NCBI GenBank assembly: GCA_036227345.1
Contig: CP109468.1
Location: 8,060,001-8,124,000, forward strand
Reading direction: 5' to 3'
DNA from: Streptomyces sp. NBC_01463
GTDB lineage: Bacteria; Actinomycetota; Actinomycetes; Streptomycetales; Streptomycetaceae
Length of the DNA stretch: 64,000 bases
Positions 26,447 to 36,204 of this stretch are shown here, piece by piece (the first letter of the stretch is position 1; each line of letters opens with the position of its first letter). Below the pieces are notes generated by a model that ran no database searches, had not been told where the DNA came from, and saw only the letters and a list, made by a program, of their open reading frames with translations. A program made the position numbers and the translations under genes.

Positions 26447-26899
26447 TCAGGCGTACGGCTGCGCGGGCCGGTCGAGCATGGAGTCGAGCACCCGGCCGAA
26501 CACCCGCCGTCCCGCGCCGGCGATCAGTGGATCGCCCCACCGGGGCAGCAGCCGCACAGCGAGCTCCTCCACCCACACCACATGGGAGCCGGCATGGGTG
26601 GGATACACGTCGATCGAGGCACGGCCCCGCACCACCCCGCCGCGCTTCTCCAGCCGGCACATCCCCGCCCGGCTGCCCGCCGGAGGCGACCAGCGCACCA
26701 CTTCCATCGGATCGTCGAACGCCAGCGGGCCGATCCCGGTACGCGCCACGAACACCGTCCCGACCCGGGTCGGCAGGCCGGTCGGCACCGTGATCGTCGT
26801 CAGCGGGACCTGTGCGGCGTGCCGTTCCCAGTCCGTCACCCGGCGCCAGGACTCGGCGGCGGGCAGAGGGGTGAAGCGTTCGATCCGGAAGACGGCCAC
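26447..26899 (-). CDS. SRPBCC-family protein
   Basis: A 150-residue helix-grip protein: VTDWERHAAQVPLTTITVPTG is typical of the SRPBCC START/Bet v1 fold, and the C-terminal helix RVFGRVLDSMLDR closes it. The GTG at 26899 starts immediately with the expected strand. It lies upstream of the sigma-like gene and on the same strand, with the TCACA dyad region between them. Two SRPBCC proteins flanking one membrane protein suggests a functional association, but the ligand is unknown. Confidence 0.78.
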   Translation of the reverse strand: MAVFRIERFTPLPAAESWRRVTDWERHAAQVPLTTITVPTGLPTRVGTVFVARTGIGPLAFDDPMEVVRWSPPAGSRAGMCRLEKRGGVVRGRASIDVYPTHAGSHVVWVEELAVRLLPRWGDPLIAGAGRRVFGRVLDSMLDRPAQPYA

Positions 26900-26963
26900 A
26901 GCTCGATCCTAGGACGTCATGGCCACGGCGCGAGCGGAGTGGAACCCGGGCCGGGGCGGCCGC

Positions 26964-27806
26964 TCAGTCCTGTGCGGGCTCACCGCTCGCGGTCCGGCCC
27001 GCCACGACGAGGCCCGGCAGATGCTCCTCGATCTCCTCGCGGGCGCCCTCCGACAGACCCGCGTCGGTGACGAACGTGTGCACCTGGTCCAGCGCGGCGA
27101 ACGAACTCAGGCCCACCGTGCCCCACTTGGTGTGGTCGGCGACGACCACCACCCGCCGTGCCGACTGGACGAAACGGCGGTTGGTCTCGGCCTCCGCGAG
27201 ATTCGGCGTGGACAGCCCGCCCTCCACCGAGATCCCGTGCACCCCGAGGAAGAGCACATCGAAGTGGAGCGAGGCGATCGCCCGGTCGGCGACCGGGCCC
27301 ACCAGCGAGTCGGACGGGGTCCGCACCCCGCCGGTGAGCACCACGGTCGCGGCGCCGGGCCGCGCGCCCGGCGAACCGGGACGCTGCGCGGCATGGAACA
27401 CGTCGGCGACCCGCACCGAATTGGTCACCACCGTCAAGTCCGGTACGTCCAGCAGCTGCTGGGCCAGGGCGTAGGTGGTGGTGCCGCCGGAGAGCGCGAT
27501 GGCGCTGCCGGGCACGGCCATCGCCGAGGCCGCCCGGGCGATGTCCTCCTTGGCGGTCAGCTCCAGCGCCGACTTCGCCTCGAAACCGGGCTCGTGGGTA
27601 CTCGCCTCGACCACCGGCACGGCGCCGCCGTGCACCTTCTCGATGACGCCCTGGCGGGCCAGCGCGTCCAGGTCACGGCGCACCGTCATGTCGGAGACGT
27701 TCAGCTTCCGGGTCAGCTCGTTGACCCGGACCCCGCCGCGCCTGCGCACCTCGTCGAGGATCAGCGCACGCCGCTGCTCCGCGAGCAGATTCTGATTCTC
27801 GCTCAA
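26964..27806 (-). CDS. DeoR/GlpR-family transcriptional regulator
   Basis: A 280-residue repressor. The N-terminal helix-turn-helix is RRALILDEVRRRGGVRVNELTRKLNVSDMTVRRDLDAL, the DeoR signature, and the C-terminal domain resembles ribose-5-phosphate isomerase and binds phosphorylated sugars (TTYALAQQLLDVPDLTVVTNS, LVGPVADRAIASLHFDVLFLG). The TTG at 27806 is the most likely start because the conserved part begins there (LSENQNLLAEQRRALIL); an upstream start at 27881 is possible. It is divergent from the hydrolase-like membrane gene. Its sugar phosphate and targets are not evident locally. Confidence 0.88.
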   Translation of the reverse strand: MSENQNLLAEQRRALILDEVRRRGGVRVNELTRKLNVSDMTVRRDLDALARQGVIEKVHGGAVPVVEASTHEPGFEAKSALELTAKEDIARAASAMAVPGSAIALSGGTTTYALAQQLLDVPDLTVVTNSVRVADVFHAAQRPGSPGARPGAATVVLTGGVRTPSDSLVGPVADRAIASLHFDVLFLGVHGISVEGGLSTPNLAEAETNRRFVQSARRVVVVADHTKWGTVGLSSFAALDQVHTFVTDAGLSEGAREEIEEHLPGLVVAGRTASGEPAQD

Positions 27807-28000
27807 CGCGGGTCCGGTCCTTCCCTCTGGCCGTGCGGCGGTCCATGTCGACGGCTCATCCTGCCACGCGGTGTCGCACACCGCCGCACTGGGGAGATTC
27901 GGTGAGAGCGGTGCGGACGCCCGGACGCATCCACCACTCTGGTGACCGGGCGTCAGCCGCGTCGTCCCAGGGCTTCCACCTCCGAGAGCGAGTCACCCCC

Positions 28001-30370
28001 GTGCCACCTGCCACCCAGGCCCCGCAGAGCGAAGGACCCGCACTGGAACTGCTGGTCCACGGCGTGGGCGGAGCCACTCCCCAGGAGATGCTCACCGACC
28101 CGCGCACGGTCCGCGTCACCGGGGACGCCACTGCCGCCATATACCGCCGCCCCGGCGACATCGACGCGGAGGCACACCCCGAGCGGTACCGGGACCGGCC
28201 CATCGCCGAGGCGTACTGCTGGTCCAACCTCACCTCCGGCAACGGCTCCCGCGCGCTGTGGCTCCTGCTGCTCCCGTTCATGGTGATCAACCTCGCCCAC
28301 TGGATGCGTCCGGCCGCCACCCGCCGCCCCCGGACGGTCCGGCTGTACGGCGCGATCGTCAGGCTCCTCGCCCTGAGCCTCACCGTGCTGCTGACCGCCG
28401 CCGCCTGCGAGGTCGCGCTCGATCTGACCGCCTGGCAGTGCGCGGGCGTACCGGACTGTTCCGACCAGCGGTCGTGGCTGGGCTTCCTGTCCTCCGCACA
28501 GGGCGGCTGGTGGTCCCAGCCCGGGCGCAGGCTCGCACTGGCCGCGCTGGTGCCGACCGCCCTGGTGGGACTCCTCTGGTACCTCTCCAACCGGACCTGG
28601 AGCACCTACGAGTCGGCGCGCCCGCTCAGCGGCTCCGGCCCCGAGGAGGGTGCACCGCCGGCCACCGCCCCCGTGGTGCGGCCCGCGCTCGGACGGCCCG
28701 GATTCTGGTACGGACGACGGCTCGTCGCGCGCCTGCGCGCCGCGCACACCGCCGCCGGGTTCCTGACCGTCACCGCATCCGTCACGGGCGCCACCGCCCG
28801 CCGGGACCGTGCCGTCGCCGGGCCGGTGCCCGAGGTGTTCGGGCGGCTGATCGAGGTGGCCCTCGTGATGGGGATGCTCGTCGTCCTGTGGGTGGTGTGC
28901 CGGCGCGGCCGCAGCGAACGGCGCCTCGACAACCGCCTCGACCGCGCCGTCGTCACCTACCTGCCCGTCACCGCCCTCGCCCTGCTCGTCCTCGCCTCAC
29001 TGCACGCCGGCTGGTCCCGGCCCGGCTGGACCTCCGCCGGAACCCTCCCCGGTGACATGACCTTCCGCGTCGTCACGCTCGCCCAGGGCGCCCTCGTCGT
29101 CGTCCTCGCCGTCGTGTCGCTGAGCCTCTACCGGCGCAGCCCCGAGCCGCGCACCGTGATGCGCGGACTCGGTGGCCCCGCCGTCGCGATGCTCGCCTGC
29201 GCGCTCGGCGGCGTCATGACCGGCGGCGTGGCCCAGCGCGTCGCCGACTGGCTCGACGGTCCCGGCAGCCCCGGCATGGGCCGCAGCGCCGTCATAGAGG
29301 GACCGCCGGTGCTCCTCAGCTGGCAGGCCTCCGTCATCCCCGTCCTGCTGGTGCTGCTCCTGGTCCCCGGCCTCGTGCTGGGCGTACGGACCTACCGTGC
29401 GGCCCGCCGGCTGGAACCGCTGATCGACTCGGAGTACGGACAGGCGCGGCCCGACGACGTGCGGACCCGGCAGATCGCCAGGATCCGGGCCGCGGCCGCG
29501 CTGACCGACTCCGCACCCGGCATGCTCGGCCTGGTCTCCGGTGCCACGCTGCTGCTCGGCGCGGGGGCGGTCGGCGGGGCGTGGGCGAGCGGCCAGGTCC
29601 CCGGGCTCGCCATGGACGGCAGCAGCCCCTTCGTCGAATCGGTGGCCGAGGCCGCGCAGTCCACCGGCTCCTGGCTGATCGGCTTCGGCTTCCTGCTGTT
29701 CGTCGCCTGCGGGCGGCGCGCCTACCGCGACGCCTCGGCCCGGCGCACCATCGGCATCCTCTGGGACGTCGGTACGTTCTGGCCGCGCGCCGCGCACCCC
29801 TTCGCACCGCCCTGCTACGCCGAGCGGGCCGTGCCCGACCTGGCCTCGCGGATGTCCGGATGGACCGCGCGCACCCGCGGCAGGCTCGTCATCTCCGGCC
29901 ACTCCCAGGGCAGCGTGCTTGCCGCGTCGGCGGTCTGGCAGCTGCCCGCCGAGACCCGTGGCCGGGTCGCCCTGCTCACCTACGGATCGCCCATCGAGCG
30001 GCTCTACGGGCGCTGGTTCCCGGCCTACTTCGGCCCCGCCCAGCTGCACGGGCTGCACCGGTCGGTGCACTGCTGGCGCAATCTGTGGCGGGCCACCGAT
30101 CCGATCGGCGGCGCGGTGCGGCTCGGCGAGGAGTCCGGACCCGAGGTGGACCGGGGCCCGCTGAAGGACCCGCTGGTCTACGGACGCACTCCCGAACACC
30201 CGCTGCCCGAGCCGGTGCTGGGACACTCCGACTACCAGGCCGACCCCGTCTTCGCCCAGGAGCGGGCCGCACTCCTGGAACGGCTGGCTCCCGTCCTGCC
30301 CCAGCAGGCGGACGGGTCCGGCCGAGGCGTCAGGGAAGTTCCGGAAGGTCTTCCGGATACAGCAGAGTGA
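28001..30370 (+). CDS. Integral membrane protein with split alpha/beta-hydrolase motifs
   Basis: About 789 residues. The N-terminus has [10 protein letters not shown] near residue 20, an oxyanion-hole-type signature. A long central region of about eight hydrophobic segments follows (residues 85-560). A nucleophile elbow [18 protein letters not shown] then appears near residue 632, with candidate Asp (RATDPIGG) and His (LGHSDYQ) in the last 120 residues. The order suggests an alpha/beta hydrolase interrupted by a membrane domain. The GTG at 28001 is the preferred start; the frame is open from 27833. Its stop overlaps the beta-helix/AAA gene on the other strand by 41 bases. Its substrate is unknown. 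Confidence 0.72.
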   Translation: MPPATQAPQSEGPALELLVHGVGGATPQEMLTDPRTVRVTGDATAAIYRRPGDIDAEAHPERYRDRPIAEAYCWSNLTSGNGSRALWLLLLPFMVINLAHWMRPAATRRPRTVRLYGAIVRLLALSLTVLLTAAACEVALDLTAWQCAGVPDCSDQRSWLGFLSSAQGGWWSQPGRRLALAALVPTALVGLLWYLSNRTWSTYESARPLSGSGPEEGAPPATAPVVRPALGRPGFWYGRRLVARLRAAHTAAGFLTVTASVTGATARRDRAVAGPVPEVFGRLIEVALVMGMLVVLWVVCRRGRSERRLDNRLDRAVVTYLPVTALALLVLASLHAGWSRPGWTSAGTLPGDMTFRVVTLAQGALVVVLAVVSLSLYRRSPEPRTVMRGLGGPAVAMLACALGGVMTGGVAQRVADWLDGPGSPGMGRSAVIEGPPVLLSWQASVIPVLLVLLLVPGLVLGVRTYRAARRLEPLIDSEYGQARPDDVRTRQIARIRAAAALTDSAPGMLGLVSGATLLLGAGAVGGAWASGQVPGLAMDGSSPFVESVAEAAQSTGSWLIGFGFLLFVACGRRAYRDASARRTIGILWDVGTFWPRAAHPFAPPCYAERAVPDLASRMSGWTARTRGRLVISGHSQGSVLAASAVWQLPAETRGRVALLTYGSPIERLYGRWFPAYFGPAQLHGLHRSVHCWRNLWRATDPIGGAVRLGEESGPEVDRGPLKDPLVYGRTPEHPLPEPVLGHSDYQADPVFAQERAALLERLAPVLPQQADGSGRGVREVPEGLPDTAE

Positions 30371-32765
30371 GGTCGTCCGTGCTCGTCTCGGCGAGCTGGG
30401 CGACCCGGCCGGCATGCCGCTCGACCATCGACTCGAAGGTCTGGCGGGCGGTACGGCCGTTGCCGAAGGCCGGCCCCTTGGGCAGCTCCGTGAAGTACTT
30501 CAGCAGCGCGTCCCCGGTGCCGGACGCCAGGCTGTACTCCTGCTCCTCGGTCTGCTGCTCGACGATCCTCAGCAGCTCCTCCGGGTCGTAGTCGCTGAAG
30601 GTGATGGTCCGTGAGAACCGGGACGCCACGCCGGGGTTGACGGTGAGGAAGCGCTCCATCTCGTGGGTGTACCCGGCGACGATGACGACGACCGCCTCCC
30701 GGTGGTCCTCCATCAGCTTCACCAGCGTGTCGATGGCCTCCCGGCCGAAGTCCCGGCCGGAGTCCTCGGGGGACAGGGCGTACGCCTCGTCGACGAACAG
30801 CACCCCGCCGCGCGCCCGGTCGAAGGCCTCCTGGGTGCGGATGGCCGTCGAGCCGATGTGCTCCCCGACCAGGTCGACCCGGGACACCTCGACGAGATGG
30901 CCCCGGTCCAGCACCCCGAGGGAGGCCAGGATCTCGCCGTACAGGCGGGCGACCGTGGTCTTGCCGGTGCCGGGGGAGCCGGTGAAGACCAGATGCCGGC
31001 GGACCGACGCGGCCTTCAGCCCCGCCTGCTGACGCCGCCGCCCCACCTCGATCATGTCCGTGAGGGCGCGCACCTCGCGCTTCACGCTGTCGAGGCCGAC
31101 CAGCGCGTCCAGTTCACCCAGCACCGCGCCGGAGGTGCGCGCCGGCTCGGCCGGCTCCTCCGTCACCGCGACGGGCTCCACCGCTCGCGGTGCGGGCACC
31201 GCGCCCAGCAGCCCGGGGGCCGACTGCGTGGCCGTCAGCACGGCGGGCGGCGGGGGAGTGGCGGTCCGCAGACCGCTCTCGTCGCTCGTGCAGTCCTCCA
31301 CCACGGGCCCCGTCCCCGAACCGTCCCCGTGGGCCCCGCCCTCCGCGAACTCGTACCCGCCACGGGCACACCGTTCGGTACGGCAGCGCGTCAGCGTCGT
31401 ACGGCAGCCGTCCATCACATGGAAGCCGTAGCCCTCGCTCCCGGTCACCCGGCAGCTGTGGAAGGTGCCGCGCCCCTCGGCCGACACGTAGAAACCGGCC
31501 TCGGCGGGGGAGATGACGGTGCAGCGCTCGATGGTGGGATCCGCGCCCTTGGTGACGATCACGCCGGTCTGTGCCGCGTCGATCGTGCAGTTGTTCAGCG
31601 TGCCGCCACTGCCGTGGTCGCGGAACCAGGCGCCGGTGGACGCCTCCCGGATCCGGCAGTCGTCGAGCTGGGCCGTCGCCCCGTCGCTGACCGACACCGC
31701 GGTGTTGCGGACCTGGGACAGATCGCTGTCGACGACGTCGGCGCGTGAGCCCCGGTCGAGCACGAAGAGGGCGTCCGGCACGTCGTGGACCCGGCAGGAA
31801 TCCAGTATCACGGTGGCACCGTCGCTGACCCAGACCGCCGGGTAGTCGCCCGTACTGTCGTGGATCTCGCACTGGTTCGCGTCGACCCGGGTGCCCGGGT
31901 CCCAGACCGAGAGCCCGTTGCGGCCGAACCGCCGCACCGTCGAACGGGTCAGGGTGAGGACCGAGCGCGAGCGCAGGTCCACCGCGTTCTCGGGGATGTC
32001 GTGGATGTCGCAGTCGGCCAGCGTGAGCACCGCGTCGGTGTCGAGGGTGACCCCGTCCGCGGAGGTGCGGTGCACCGTGCAGTCGGTGAGATGGGCCGAG
32101 GCCCGGGCGGACACCTGTATCCCGCTGCCCTTGATCTCGTACACCTCGCAGCCGACGGCCTCCAGACCGCTGCCCTCACCCGTCACGGAGAGTCCCGCGC
32201 CCGAGGAGTGGTGGATGCGGCAGCGCTCCAGCCGGGGGTGCGCTCCGTCGCGCACCGACACTCCGGACTGGCCGGCCGAGACGACCTCGCACTCCTCGAA
32301 CACCCCGCCCGCACCGTCGAGTACGGCGATGCCGACCCCGGCCGGGTTGTCGACGGTGCAGCGGCGCACGGTAGGCCGGGCCGCGCCGCGCACCTCGATG
32401 CCGGCGGCCGAGCGCGTCACGATCCGCAGGTCCGAGAGGTCCGGTGCGCCCTCCTCGACCAGCAGCGCCGGCGCGGCGGAGTCCTGACCCTCCACATGCA
32501 GGTCCTGGACGACGGCGGAGGCGCGCAGGGTCAGCGGCACGCCGTCCACGGGCGCGATCCGTACGGAGCCGACGGTGCCCTCGGGCCCGCGCAGGGTCAC
32601 CGCGCGGGCGATGACCAGGTTCTCCCGATAGGTGCCCGGTGCGACGGTGAGGACATCACCGTCCGCCGCCGCTTCCAGAGCCGCGGTGAGGGAGGCGTAC
32701 TCGCCTGTGCGGCGCCGCCACCGCGATGTGCCGGTGTGCGTCACCTGGACCGTGCCCTGTGCCAT
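30330..32765 (-). CDS. Right-handed beta-helix repeat protein fused to CbxX/SpoVK-type AAA ATPase
   Basis: An 811-residue soluble protein. Residues 20-460 are about 18 parallel beta-helix coils with the pectate-lyase/CASH-type pattern (for example [18 protein letters not shown]). Residues 540-811 are a single AAA domain with Walker [16 protein letters not shown] near 595, Walker [15 protein letters not shown] near 655, a sensor and the family's arginine finger. The ATPase resembles CbxX/CfqX, SpoVK and ESX EccA ATPases. No signal peptide is present, so the helix is cytosolic. It is convergent with the hydrolase-like membrane gene and overlaps its end. The combination suggests ATP-driven remodelling of a partner recognised by the beta-helix. 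Confidence 0.85.
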   Translation of the reverse strand: MAQGTVQVTHTGTSRWRRRTGEYASLTAALEAAADGDVLTVAPGTYRENLVIARAVTLRGPEGTVGSVRIAPVDGVPLTLRASAVVQDLHVEGQDSAAPALLVEEGAPDLSDLRIVTRSAAGIEVRGAARPTVRRCTVDNPAGVGIAVLDGAGGVFEECEVVSAGQSGVSVRDGAHPRLERCRIHHSSGAGLSVTGEGSGLEAVGCEVYEIKGSGIQVSARASAHLTDCTVHRTSADGVTLDTDAVLTLADCDIHDIPENAVDLRSRSVLTLTRSTVRRFGRNGLSVWDPGTRVDANQCEIHDSTGDYPAVWVSDGATVILDSCRVHDVPDALFVLDRGSRADVVDSDLSQVRNTAVSVSDGATAQLDDCRIREASTGAWFRDHGSGGTLNNCTIDAAQTGVIVTKGADPTIERCTVISPAEAGFYVSAEGRGTFHSCRVTGSEGYGFHVMDGCRTTLTRCRTERCARGGYEFAEGGAHGDGSGTGPVVEDCTSDESGLRTATPPPPAVLTATQSAPGLLGAVPAPRAVEPVAVTEEPAEPARTSGAVLGELDALVGLDSVKREVRALTDMIEVGRRRQQAGLKAASVRRHLVFTGSPGTGKTTVARLYGEILASLGVLDRGHLVEVSRVDLVGEHIGSTAIRTQEAFDRARGGVLFVDEAYALSPEDSGRDFGREAIDTLVKLMEDHREAVVVIVAGYTHEMERFLTVNPGVASRFSRTITFSDYDPEELLRIVEQQTEEQEYSLASGTGDALLKYFTELPKGPAFGNGRTARQTFESMVERHAGRVAQLAETSTDDLTLLYPEDLPELP

Positions 32766-32916
32766 GGCGCTGTTGTGCCCCCACCTCGTGCGTGTGTGAT
32801 GCCCGTGTCACCGGCCTCGCGGCAGCGACCACCCGGGATCCCCTCGAAGGAGTGACGGGCTGGCCGGTCCACCGTAGCGCGCGCGGAGGGCGGGAGTTGA
32901 CCCGATGAGCAGGTCG

Positions 32917-33522
32917 TCAGCTGCCCGTGCCCGTCCTGCCCCAGTCCGGACCGGCCTTGGCCCAGGCCCGGTCGAGCCGTTCGTACCGCCGTTGCACCAT
33001 GCGCCATACGACCAGACGGCGACCGCCCTCGATCAGGACCACGGCCAGCAGGGCCGCACCGAAACCTGCCAGCGCGGCGTGCGTGTGCGCCGTCGGCGCG
33101 TCCATCGGGCGCAGCGCGGGATTGCCCGACCGGTCGGTCCAGATCCGCACCCGCGCGCCGACCGCTGTGTCGTGCGAGGTGGTCGTCACCGTGGCGCTGC
33201 GCGCCGTGCCGTCCGGGGCGTGCCAGCGGGCCACCACCGGGGTCTGCGCCATCCGGTCCGTGGCGACCTCGGGGTCGGACACGTAGTGCCGGGGCGAGAC
33301 CTGGCGGACCACGACGGCGGTGGTGAGCTGCCGGCCCGCGTGCTGGGCGCGCACGGACTGCTGCAGTGTGTCGTCGGTACGCGCTCCGCAGTACCAGCCG
33401 AGGGCCGGTGCGGCCAGCACCAGCAGAAGAAACGCGACCAGAGCCACCCACGCCTCGCGCCTGTCCGTGGCGCGGCGCAGGGGGTTGTGCCGCCAACGCC
33501 AGACTCCCGTGAGCGCTCGCAC
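32917..33522 (-). CDS. Rv1733c-like membrane protein
   Basis: A 201-residue protein with two membrane helices: WVALVAFLLLVLAAPALGWYCG near the N-terminus and ALAGFGAALLAVVLIEGGRRLV near residue 155. Between them is an extracytoplasmic beta-rich domain of about 90 residues (VVARWHAPDGTARSATVTTTSHDTAVGARVRIW). This topology and the GWYCGARTD turn match the actinobacterial Rv1733c family, whose function is unknown. The GTG at 33522 has a GGGGG site upstream. It lies in the same direction as the beta-helix/AAA gene, about 150 bases apart. Confidence 0.75.
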   Translation of the reverse strand: MRALTGVWRWRHNPLRRATDRREAWVALVAFLLLVLAAPALGWYCGARTDDTLQQSVRAQHAGRQLTTAVVVRQVSPRHYVSDPEVATDRMAQTPVVARWHAPDGTARSATVTTTSHDTAVGARVRIWTDRSGNPALRPMDAPTAHTHAALAGFGAALLAVVLIEGGRRLVVWRMVQRRYERLDRAWAKAGPDWGRTGTGS

Positions 33523-33622
33523 AGTCCTGCACCCCCTTCCGTATCCGTCTTAACCCGATACGGCGCGGTCCGCGCGCTGAAGAGACGAAGAGAGAGCAAC
33601 CTCACCCGGCCAACGCACCACG
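33523..33622. other. Gene-free stretch before an orphan terminator
   Basis: About 100 bases without a convincing coding frame or tRNA fold. A frame here resembles protein weakly but lacks the third-position bias. It leads into a strong + strand terminator, so it could encode the 3' part of a small RNA; no promoter was identified with confidence. Confidence 0.35.
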
Positions 33623-33657
33623 CCTCCCCGAGAGTTCCCGCTCTCGGGGAGGTTTTT
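33623..33657 (+). terminator. Rho-independent terminator without an obvious upstream gene
   Basis: A 12-bp perfect stem (CCTCCCCGAGAG with CTCTCGGGGAGG), loop TTCCCG, followed by five T on the + strand. No + strand gene ends nearby; the adjacent genes are on the - strand. It therefore suggests an unannotated + strand transcript, possibly a small RNA. Confidence 0.8.
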
Positions 33658-33712
33658 CGGCCGAGGATACTGACCGGGTCCCCGGCCCGGATGACGCCCG
33701 CCGTGCCAGGGA

Positions 33713-34039
33713 TCAGATGCGGACTCCGGCCGAAGCGCAGCTCCCGGCCCGCGGTGCGGCAGCGCGTTGACCGTCCCCCGTGGCTCCGGGACCTCCACGG
33801 TCAGTGCCGCGCTCCCCGGCGCGGCCGGCGTGATGCCGCCACCCGGCGAGGGGGGGGGCGGAGATCAGCGCCGTACGGGGCTGCTGACGTCGCGTGACGA
33901 CCTTGCCCGCAGTGCCGGCCGGCATCCAGCGGCGGTCGCCGTCGAGTCCCCATGGCTCGACGACGGCCTCACCGACGGCCTGTGCGGCCGGCGACCCGAC
34001 CGGATGGATGTGGACCGCACGCAGTTCGGCGGAGAGCAT
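33713..34039 (-). pseudogene. Truncated, frameshifted MOSC N-terminal-domain gene
   Basis: The ATG at 34039 opens MLSAELRAVHIHPVGSPA and continues through VEPWGLDGDRRWMPAGTAGKVVTRRQQPRTAL, a clear MOSC N-terminal beta-barrel pattern (molybdenum-cofactor-linked proteins). The frame then breaks at a run of nine C on this strand (33850-33858 on +). In the next frame the domain resumes as ITPAAPGSAALTVEVPEPRGTV, and then it loses similarity. A full MOSC protein is about 270 residues, so only about a third remains. It is therefore a decayed gene, unless the C9 run is a sequencing error plus a separate truncation. Confidence 0.72.
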
Positions 34040-34102
34040 GCACCCATGGCCTGCCACCACCCGGCGGCCCGCGGGCCGGCCGCGCCGCGGGCGCGGTGCT
34101 CC

Positions 34103-34582
34103 CTAGTAGCCCCGGCCCTGGTACGGACGGTTGTACGGGTCCTCGTACGGGGACTGCGCGGGGGCGGGGCGCGGCGACGCGGGACGCATCGACTCGTAGC
34201 CGGTGCCCGGCGCGGGCCGCTGCTGCTGATGCTGCTGCGGGGGCGACTGGTACCCGCCGCGGGCCGCGGTCGGCTGCTGCGGGATGTACGGCGCCGGGGC
34301 GTGCTGCAGCTGCGCCGGCTGCATCGGCGCGTAGCCCTGCTGCGCCATCGGCTGCTGGTAGCCGTAGGACGGCCCGGGCTGGGACGGCGCCGCGGGGAGG
34401 GCCGGCAGGGCCGACGGGAGCGCCGGCAGATAGCTGTTGCCGGTGTCATAGGCGGCAGGCACTCGGATCGGTGCGATCTGAGGCGTGCCCCGCTCCGCGA
34501 CCAGGGAGTCGTAGATCGGAGTGTCGGGGAACGACGGTGCGGCGTAGTAGCCGCCGCCGTAGGTGGAGCGGGGGGAGGTCAT
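34103..34582 (-). CDS. Pro/Gln/Tyr-rich protein beside TerD (DUF6643-like)
   Basis: A 159-residue low-complexity protein. The N-terminus (MTSPRSTYGGGYYAAPSFPD, then APIRVPAAYDTGNSYLPALP) matches a Streptomyces protein family that I recognise as DUF6643, here from memory. The rest is a disordered Pro/Gln/Tyr-rich tail (YGYQQPMAQQGY, APYIPQQPTAA). ATG 34582 has an AGGTG site upstream. It is divergent from the TerD-like gene with about 255 bases between, and the pairing is conserved in memory, suggesting a scaffold or regulator role. Confidence 0.7.
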   Translation of the reverse strand: MTSPRSTYGGGYYAAPSFPDTPIYDSLVAERGTPQIAPIRVPAAYDTGNSYLPALPSALPALPAAPSQPGPSYGYQQPMAQQGYAPMQPAQLQHAPAPYIPQQPTAARGGYQSPPQQHQQQRPAPGTGYESMRPASPRPAPAQSPYEDPYNRPYQGRGY

Positions 34583-34838
34583 GGCACCTAAGTTAAGCCC
34601 ACGATGTGCTGATTGGGGAGCCCGATAAGAGGGTTGTTTTACGTGTTGTGAGTGAACGGCGATCCCCAATGCGAGCGAACTTGGGAAAAAAGGGCGCCCG
34701 GAAGCGTAGTGATCGTGTAAAAGGCGAGATCACGAGGGGTTACCCACGGGTCCGCGGACCCGTCCCGGCACCACTGTGGGCCTCGTGGCGCGAGGGGCAT
34801 TAGGTTGACCGGGATAAGTCTCGGCAGCAGGACTCGCG
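34583..34838. promoter_or_regulatory. Shared divergent control region (DUF6643-like / TerD)
   Basis: About 256 bases between divergent starts. It is the least GC-rich part of this region, with the stretch GGGTTGTTTTACGTGTTG and a TTGGGAAAAAAGGG run, which suggests promoters for both genes. A TTGACC hexamer lies near 34804 but no matching -10 is clear. No gene is seen. Confidence 0.4.
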
Positions 34839-36188
34839 ATGGGGGCGAGCATGACCATGCTTAAAGGAACCAATGTTCCGGTGACGGCTCAGGCCGTGCG
34901 CGTCGAATTGGGGTGGCACACCGCCCCCGGGACACCGGACGTGGACGCCTCGGCGCTCCTTCTCCTCGGCTCGGGAAAGGTCCGCAGCGACGCCGACTTC
35001 GTCTTTTACAACCAGCCGGCCCACGCCTCCGGAGCGGTGCGCCACGAGGGCAAGCGGACCGCCGGGGGCGCGGCCACCGACACGCTCGCCGTCGACCTGG
35101 CCCGGGTGGAACCCGCCATCGACCGGGTGGTCCTCGCGGCCTCCTCGGACGGCGGTTCGTTCGGCCGGGTGACCGGGCTCTACGTACGGGTCGCGGACGC
35201 GGCGACGGGGGCGGAGCTGGCCCGCTTCGACAGCACCGACGCCACCGTCGAGACGGCGTTCATCCTCGGGGAGCTCTACCGGCGCCAGGGCGCCTGGAAG
35301 TTCCGGGCGGTCGGCCAGGGCTACGGCACCGGACTCGAAGGCCTCGCCACGGACTTCGGGATCTCCGTCGACGAACCGCAGCAGCCGCAGCAGGCCCCCC
35401 AGCCCCAAGCACCTCCGCAGCCCCAACCGCCCCACCCTGCAACGCGGGTGGCCGCCACCCCGCCTCCTCAGTATCCCCAGCCGACGCTCGCCGCCCCGAT
35501 GGCACCGCCGGCCCCTCCCGCACCCCCGGCGCCGCCCGCACCCCAGCCGGTCCGCCTCACCAAGGTGACGCTGACGAAGGAGGCCCCGTCCGTCTCGCTC
35601 GCGAAACAGGGCGGCACCTCGGGCGCCATGCGTGTCAATCTCAACTGGGAAGTGCGCAAGCAGTTCAAGGGGTGGGGCAGCAAACTCGGCCGGGCCGTCG
35701 CGCACCACGCGGATCTCGATCTTGATCTCTGCGCGCTGTACGAACTCACCGACGGCCGCAAGGGCGTGGTGCAGGCACTCGGAAACGCCTTCGGCGCTCT
35801 TCACCAGCCGCCCTATATCCAGCTCGACGGCGACGACCGCACGGGCGCCGTCGCCTCCGGCGAGAACCTGACGATCAACCTCGACCAGAAGGCCAGGATC
35901 CGCCGCGTCCTGATCTTCGTCACCATCTACGAGGGCGCCCGGAGTTTCGCCGATCTGCACGCCACCGTCACCCTCCAGCCACAGCACGGCGCGGCGATCG
36001 ACTTCTCGCTCGACGAATGCACCGTCCCCTCGACGGTCTGCGCGCTCGCCCTCATCACCACCAACGGGAACGACCTCACCGTGCAGCGCGAGGCCCGCTA
36101 TCTCGTACCGCAGCGCGGAGTGAGCCCGCAGCGCACCATCGACCAGGCCTACGGCTGGGGCATGAACTGGACGCCCGGCCGCAAGTAG
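34839..36188 (+). CDS. Double-domain TerD (tellurium-resistance-type) protein
   Basis: A 449-residue protein with two TerD-like domains. The first (residues 1-180) has [19 protein letters not shown], the DVDASALLL calcium-binding-type motif and [14 protein letters not shown] 100-residue Pro/Gln/Ala-rich linker follows, then a second domain, [10 protein letters not shown] to [22 protein letters not shown], which carries the corresponding acidic motif. TerD proteins bind calcium and work in stress and envelope-damage responses and phage or tellurite tolerance. ATG 34839 follows GCAGGA; the ATG at 34851 (MTMLKGTNV) is also plausible. It is divergent from the Pro/Gln-rich gene. Confidence 0.88.
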   Translation: MGASMTMLKGTNVPVTAQAVRVELGWHTAPGTPDVDASALLLLGSGKVRSDADFVFYNQPAHASGAVRHEGKRTAGGAATDTLAVDLARVEPAIDRVVLAASSDGGSFGRVTGLYVRVADAATGAELARFDSTDATVETAFILGELYRRQGAWKFRAVGQGYGTGLEGLATDFGISVDEPQQPQQAPQPQAPPQPQPPHPATRVAATPPPQYPQPTLAAPMAPPAPPAPPAPPAPQPVRLTKVTLTKEAPSVSLAKQGGTSGAMRVNLNWEVRKQFKGWGSKLGRAVAHHADLDLDLCALYELTDGRKGVVQALGNAFGALHQPPYIQLDGDDRTGAVASGENLTINLDQKARIRRVLIFVTIYEGARSFADLHATVTLQPQHGAAIDFSLDECTVPSTVCALALITTNGNDLTVQREARYLVPQRGVSPQRTIDQAYGWGMNWTPGRK

Positions 36189-36204
36189 CGGGCCGAGGCG
36201 CCGG

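Noticed and set aside
33541..33622. A possible tRNA ending in CCA before the terminator
   Set aside because: No T-loop or anticodon stem fold could be built; the CCA is coincidental.
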